A stretch of DNA of 9,196 nucleotides from Pseudomonadota bacterium (lineage in GTDB: Bacteria > Pseudomonadota > Alphaproteobacteria > Caulobacterales > Caulobacteraceae). The notes under the pieces are model-generated. The model was not told the origin of the DNA. It made no database searches and saw only the letters and a program-made list of their open reading frames with translations. The translations under genes were made by a program, and so were the position numbers. This document shows positions 6,571-9,196 of this stretch, piece after piece. The stretch lies in NCBI GenBank assembly GCA_023433585.1, contig JAEZCL010000096.1, forward strand, positions 1 to 9,196. Direction: 5' to 3'. Within the stretch, counting starts at the first letter, position 1. Every line of letters starts with the position of its first letter.

Positions 6571-7254
6571 ATGCCGCGCATGTCCATGACCGCCGCCGTG
6601 CTGATCGCCGGGCTGGGGGGTTCCCTGGCCGCCTGTGACCGGGCCGGGTCCGCCACTGAAACCGAAACCGTCCAGGCCGAGCAGGAACTGGCCCCGACCG
6701 AGGCCGTGAACGCCGCCGTGGCCGAGCATCAGGCGCTGTTCGCCGCCGCGCCGTCGGTGGACACGGCGCCGGAGGATACGGCCTGGCGCTTCGCCTTTGA
6801 CGGCCTGTCCACGCCCAGCGTGCCCATGACGGCGTTCCAGGGCGACGTGATCCTGGTGGTCAACACCGCCTCGAAATGCGGTTTCACGCCCCAGTATGAA
6901 GGCCTGCAGACGTTGCACGAGGAATACGGCGCGCGCGGCTTCAGCGTGCTGGGCGTGCCGTCCGGCGACTTCCGCGACCAGGAGCTGGAGACCGCCGAGG
7001 AGATCCGCGAGTTCTGCACCCTGAACTTCGGCGTCACCTTCCCCATGGCGGGTCGGACCCACGTCACCGGCGACGACGCCCATCCGTTCTATCAATGGGC
7101 GCGGGGCGAGATGGGCGAGGCCGCCGTTCCCGGCTGGAATTTCCACAAGCTGCTGATCGACCGCGAAGGCCGCCTGATCGCGGCGTTCCCGTCCGCCGTC
7201 GAACCGACAGCGGACGAGGTGCGCGCCGCCATCGAAGGCGCGATTCAGGCGTAG
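6571..7254 (+). CDS. Glutathione-peroxidase-family lipoprotein
   Basis: Thiol-dependent peroxidase that reduces H2O2 or organic and lipid peroxides, here predicted to be exported and lipid-anchored. From the ATG at 6571 the protein is 227 residues. Residues 1-22 are a lipoprotein signal (MPRMSMTAAVLIAGLGG, then lipobox LAAC with C22 as the lipidated residue). An Ala/Glu/Thr-rich linker of about 45 residues leads to the peroxidase domain. VVNTASKCGFTPQYEGL holds the peroxidatic cysteine C103, DFRDQE carries the conserved glutamine Q137, and PGWNFHKLLID holds W189 and N190, so the catalytic Cys/Gln/Trp/Asn set looks complete. The resolving-cysteine position of FPCNQF is serine here (VPSGDF); C149 is the only other domain cysteine. 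Asp23 follows the lipidated cysteine, which in enteric bacteria means inner-membrane retention. It lies 63 nt after the COQ10-like gene and converges on the thiolase. Confidence 0.9.
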   Translation: MPRMSMTAAVLIAGLGGSLAACDRAGSATETETVQAEQELAPTEAVNAAVAEHQALFAAAPSVDTAPEDTAWRFAFDGLSTPSVPMTAFQGDVILVVNTASKCGFTPQYEGLQTLHEEYGARGFSVLGVPSGDFRDQELETAEEIREFCTLNFGVTFPMAGRTHVTGDDAHPFYQWARGEMGEAAVPGWNFHKLLIDREGRLIAAFPSAVEPTADEVRAAIEGAIQA

Positions 7255-7264
7255 GGGCGGGCCC

Positions 7265-8467
7265 TCAGTAGATCTCGAACAGGCCGGCGGCCCCCATGCC
7301 GCCGCCGACGCACATGGTGACGACGCCGTATTTCGCGCCGCGCCGCTTGCCCTCGATCAGGACGTGGCCGGTCATGCGGGCGCCGGACATGCCGTAGGGG
7401 TGGCCGATGGAGACGGCGCCGCCCGAGACGTTCAGCCGGTCGTTCGGAATGCCCAGCTTGTCACGGCAATAGAGCACCTGAACCGCGAAGGCCTCGTTCA
7501 GCTCCCAGATGCCGATGTCATCCACGGTGAGGCCGTGCTGCTTCAGCAGTTTCGGCACGGCGAACACCGGGCCGATGCCCATCTCGTCCGGCTCGCAGCC
7601 CGCCACCGCCATGCCGCGATAGGCGCCCAGGGGCGTCAGGCCCCGACGCTCGGCCTCCTTCGCCTCCATGACCACGGAGGCGGAAGCGCCGTCGGACAAC
7701 TGGCTGGCGTTGCCCGCAGTGATGAAGCGGCCTTGCTCAATGGTCTCGCCGCCGCCGAACACGGGCTTGAGCGACTGCAGGCCCTCCAGCGTGGTTTCGG
7801 GGCGGTTGCCCTCGTCTTTTGAAAGGGTGACTTCCTTGGCCGAGGTCTGGCCGGTGGCCTTGTCCATGACCTGCATGACCGTGGTCATGGGCACAATTTC
7901 GGCGTCCAGATAGCCCGCCGCCTGCGCCGCCGCCGTGCGCTGCTGGGATTGCAGGGCGTATTCGTCCTGAGCCTCGCGCGAAATCCCGTAACGGTCGGCC
8001 ACTATCTCGGCGGTCTCCAGCATCGACATGTAGATGTGCGGCGACAGCTTCAGCAGCGCCTCGTCCTTCATGCGATAGAGGTTCATGTGCTGGTTCTGGA
8101 CCAGCGAGATGGACTCCAGCCCGCCGCCGACGGTGACGGCCATGCCGTCGTGGATGACCTGCTTGGCGGCGGTGGCGATGGCCATCAGGCCCGAGGCGCC
8201 CTGGCGGTCCAGACTCATGCCCGCCCCGGTGACCGGCAGGCCGGCGCGCAGGGCCGCCTGGCGCGCGATGTTGGTGGAGGTCGAACCCTGCTGCAGGGCC
8301 GCGCCCATGACCACGTCCTCGATCTCACCCGGATCGACGCCGGCGCGCTCGACCGCGTGCCTGATCGCATGGGCGCCAAGCGCCTGGGCCTGCGTGTCGT
8401 TGAAGGCGCCGCGATAGGCCTTGCCGATCGGGGTGCGGGCGGTGGAGACGATGACGGCTTCACGCAT
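7265..8467 (-). CDS. Thiolase (acetyl-CoA acyltransferase family) with the nucleophilic Cys replaced by Gly
   Basis: Thiolase-fold protein of 400 residues, the normal length. Intact enzymes cleave 3-ketoacyl-CoA with CoA (beta-oxidation) or condense two acetyl-CoA. The opening MREAVIVSTARTPIGKAYRGAF, NEAFA (324-328), GGAVSIGHPYGMSGAR (349-363, H356) and CVGGGMGAAGLFE (386-398, C386) are clear thiolase motifs. The active-site loop reads SLDRQGASGLMAIA: Gly90 (codon ggc, 8200-8198 on the minus strand) stands where the family has the acyl-accepting Cys of QCxSGL. A tgc-to-ggc change would be one base. As written the protein should not run the normal ping-pong reaction. The rest of the frame is undamaged, so this is a point change, not a decayed gene. 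Its ATG lies 3 nt after the SDR stop, with a Shine-Dalgarno (gaaggga) 6 nt before it, so the two genes are coupled. Confidence 0.93.
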   Translation of the reverse strand: MREAVIVSTARTPIGKAYRGAFNDTQAQALGAHAIRHAVERAGVDPGEIEDVVMGAALQQGSTSTNIARQAALRAGLPVTGAGMSLDRQGASGLMAIATAAKQVIHDGMAVTVGGGLESISLVQNQHMNLYRMKDEALLKLSPHIYMSMLETAEIVADRYGISREAQDEYALQSQQRTAAAQAAGYLDAEIVPMTTVMQVMDKATGQTSAKEVTLSKDEGNRPETTLEGLQSLKPVFGGGETIEQGRFITAGNASQLSDGASASVVMEAKEAERRGLTPLGAYRGMAVAGCEPDEMGIGPVFAVPKLLKQHGLTVDDIGIWELNEAFAVQVLYCRDKLGIPNDRLNVSGGAVSIGHPYGMSGARMTGHVLIEGKRRGAKYGVVTMCVGGGMGAAGLFEIY

Positions 8468-8470
8468 GGC

Positions 8471-9165
8471 TTATCCCTTCGCCTTCATGGCCTTGGTCAT
8501 TTCGGTCATGCCCTGGGCGGCGCCGCTCTCGGGCACGATGGAGTCGGTCCGGTCGGTGATCTCGGCCCACCGCGCGGCGACCTGTTCCGGCGCGTCATCA
8601 CCGACGGCATGGATGCCCTGGGTCAGGGTCACATGCGCCGCCTCGAAGCCGCCGGCGCCGGCGCACAGGATGGCGCGGGTCGGGGCGTTCTCGCTGACCA
8701 GATGCAGCAGGCCGGGCGAGACAAACTCGGGCCTGAGCGCATCGAGGTCGAGCCGGGCGCCGAGATCCTCGGTCATGCGGGTGGCGGCGGTCGGGGCCAG
8801 GCAGTTCACGCGGATGTCGTTCTTGGCGCCCTCGATCGACAGGGTCTGCATCAGGCCAACTAGGCCCATCTTGGCGGCGCCGTAGTTCGACTGGCCGAAA
8901 TTGCCGTAGAGGCCCGACGACGAGGTCGTCATGACGATGCGGCCGTAGTTCTGGTTTCGCATCGTCTCCCACACCGCCTTGGTGCAGTTGACCGCGCCCA
9001 TCAGGTGGACCTCCAGCACGAAGCGGAAGTCGTCGAGCTCCATCTTGGCGAAGGTCTTGTCGCGCAGGACCCCGGCGTTGTTGACCAGGATGTCGACCCG
9101 GCCCCAGGTCTCCATGGCCCGGGCCACCATCGCCTCGACCGCGGCAAGGTCGGTCACCGAGGCGC
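8471..9165 (-). CDS. SDR-family (3R)-hydroxyacyl-CoA dehydrogenase-like protein, N-terminus missing
   Basis: Short-chain dehydrogenase/reductase, partial. About 231 residues are readable. NNAG (26-29 counting from the codon at 9157), TTSSSGLYGNFGQSNYGAAK with catalytic Ser (80/81), Y92 and K96, and the LSIEGAKNDIRVNCLAPTAATRMTE segment are standard SDR parts. LRDKTFAKM and the SSSGLYGNFGQSNY stretch are typical of the dehydrogenase domain of type-2 multifunctional beta-oxidation enzymes, so a 3-hydroxyacyl-CoA substrate is likely and fits the coupled thiolase. The cofactor-binding TGxxxGxG end (about 75 residues) is lost because the contig runs into adapter sequence at 9166. The GTG at 9157 is an internal valine codon, not a start; reading upstream gives Ala-Ser and then an adapter-derived in-frame stop (9173-9175). 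The gene is not necessarily broken in the organism. Confidence 0.88.
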
Positions 9166-9196
9166 CTGTCTCTTATACAAATATTACGCTGCCGAC
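9166..9196. other. Untrimmed Illumina Nextera (Tn5 mosaic-end) adapter
   Basis: The final 31 bases begin ctgtctcttata and end acgctgccgac. They align without gaps to the Nextera transposase adapter as it appears in reads (mosaic end, then the read-1 side tail), with three mismatches at 9180, 9183 and 9185. The tail beyond the mosaic end also matches, which excludes a natural IS50/Tn5 end. The first base (9166) could be genomic or adapter. Confidence 0.93.

Noticed and set aside
5908..7146. 412-codon open frame on the minus strand across lipA, the COQ10-like gene and the peroxidase gene
   Set aside because: It spans three clear genes in antisense and has low-complexity His/Gly/Arg-rich composition. 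It is a shadow frame.
7255..7264. Bidirectional terminator between the convergent peroxidase and thiolase genes
   Set aside because: Only 10 nt separate the stop codons, with no clear stem followed by a T-run on either strand.
7949..8863. 304-codon open frame on the plus strand opposite the thiolase and SDR genes
   Set aside because: Antisense shadow crossing the junction of two recognised genes, with no protein family resemblance.
9166..9196. Natural Tn5/IS50 end or transposon insertion in the SDR gene
   Set aside because: The sequence follows the hyperactive mosaic end rather than the native IS50 outer or inner end, and the bases after it match the sequencing-primer tail, so it is library adapter.

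Overview
The window is GC-rich DNA (by eye roughly two thirds G+C). Its codon use, gene families and the lipA / COQ10-like pair point to an alphaproteobacterium, most likely Caulobacteraceae (Brevundimonas- or Caulobacter-like). The taxon is inferred from protein resemblance, not from a search. Almost all of the window is coding, and most of it is core metabolism. I see no insertion sequence, tRNA, rRNA, CRISPR array or phage gene.

Layout: (1) 69-1434, plus strand: an exported M15-type D,D-carboxypeptidase-like zinc peptidase followed by a small HExxH protein. (2) 1550-2912, plus strand: wrbA (FMN quinone reductase) and, 4 nt later, a YgiD/LigB-type extradiol dioxygenase. (3) 2909-4905, minus strand: a small DoxX-family membrane protein downstream of a stand-alone acyl-ACP/acyl-CoA synthetase that resembles the C-terminal half of Aas. 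Its stop codon overlaps that of the dioxygenase. (4) 4906-5081: a 176-nt divergent intergenic region. (5) 5082-7254, plus strand: lipA, a RatA/COQ10-like START-domain protein, and a lipoprotein glutathione peroxidase. (6) 7265-9165, minus strand: a thiolase preceded by an SDR-type 3-hydroxyacyl-CoA dehydrogenase that is cut by the end of the contig.

Functional themes are fatty-acyl metabolism (acyl activation; 3-hydroxyacyl-CoA oxidation and thiolysis; lipoyl synthesis), quinone and peroxide handling (wrbA, COQ10-like protein, glutathione peroxidase, possibly DoxX) and envelope peptidoglycan trimming.

Two observations stand out. First, the last 31 bases are not genomic. They match the Illumina Nextera (Tn5 mosaic-end) adapter with three mismatches, so the SDR gene is artificially truncated and its apparent GTG start is false. 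Second, the thiolase has glycine where the family has its nucleophilic cysteine (residue 90), while the other catalytic residues are intact. This is either a real loss or change of function, or a single-base assembly error. I found no convincing new multi-gene system.
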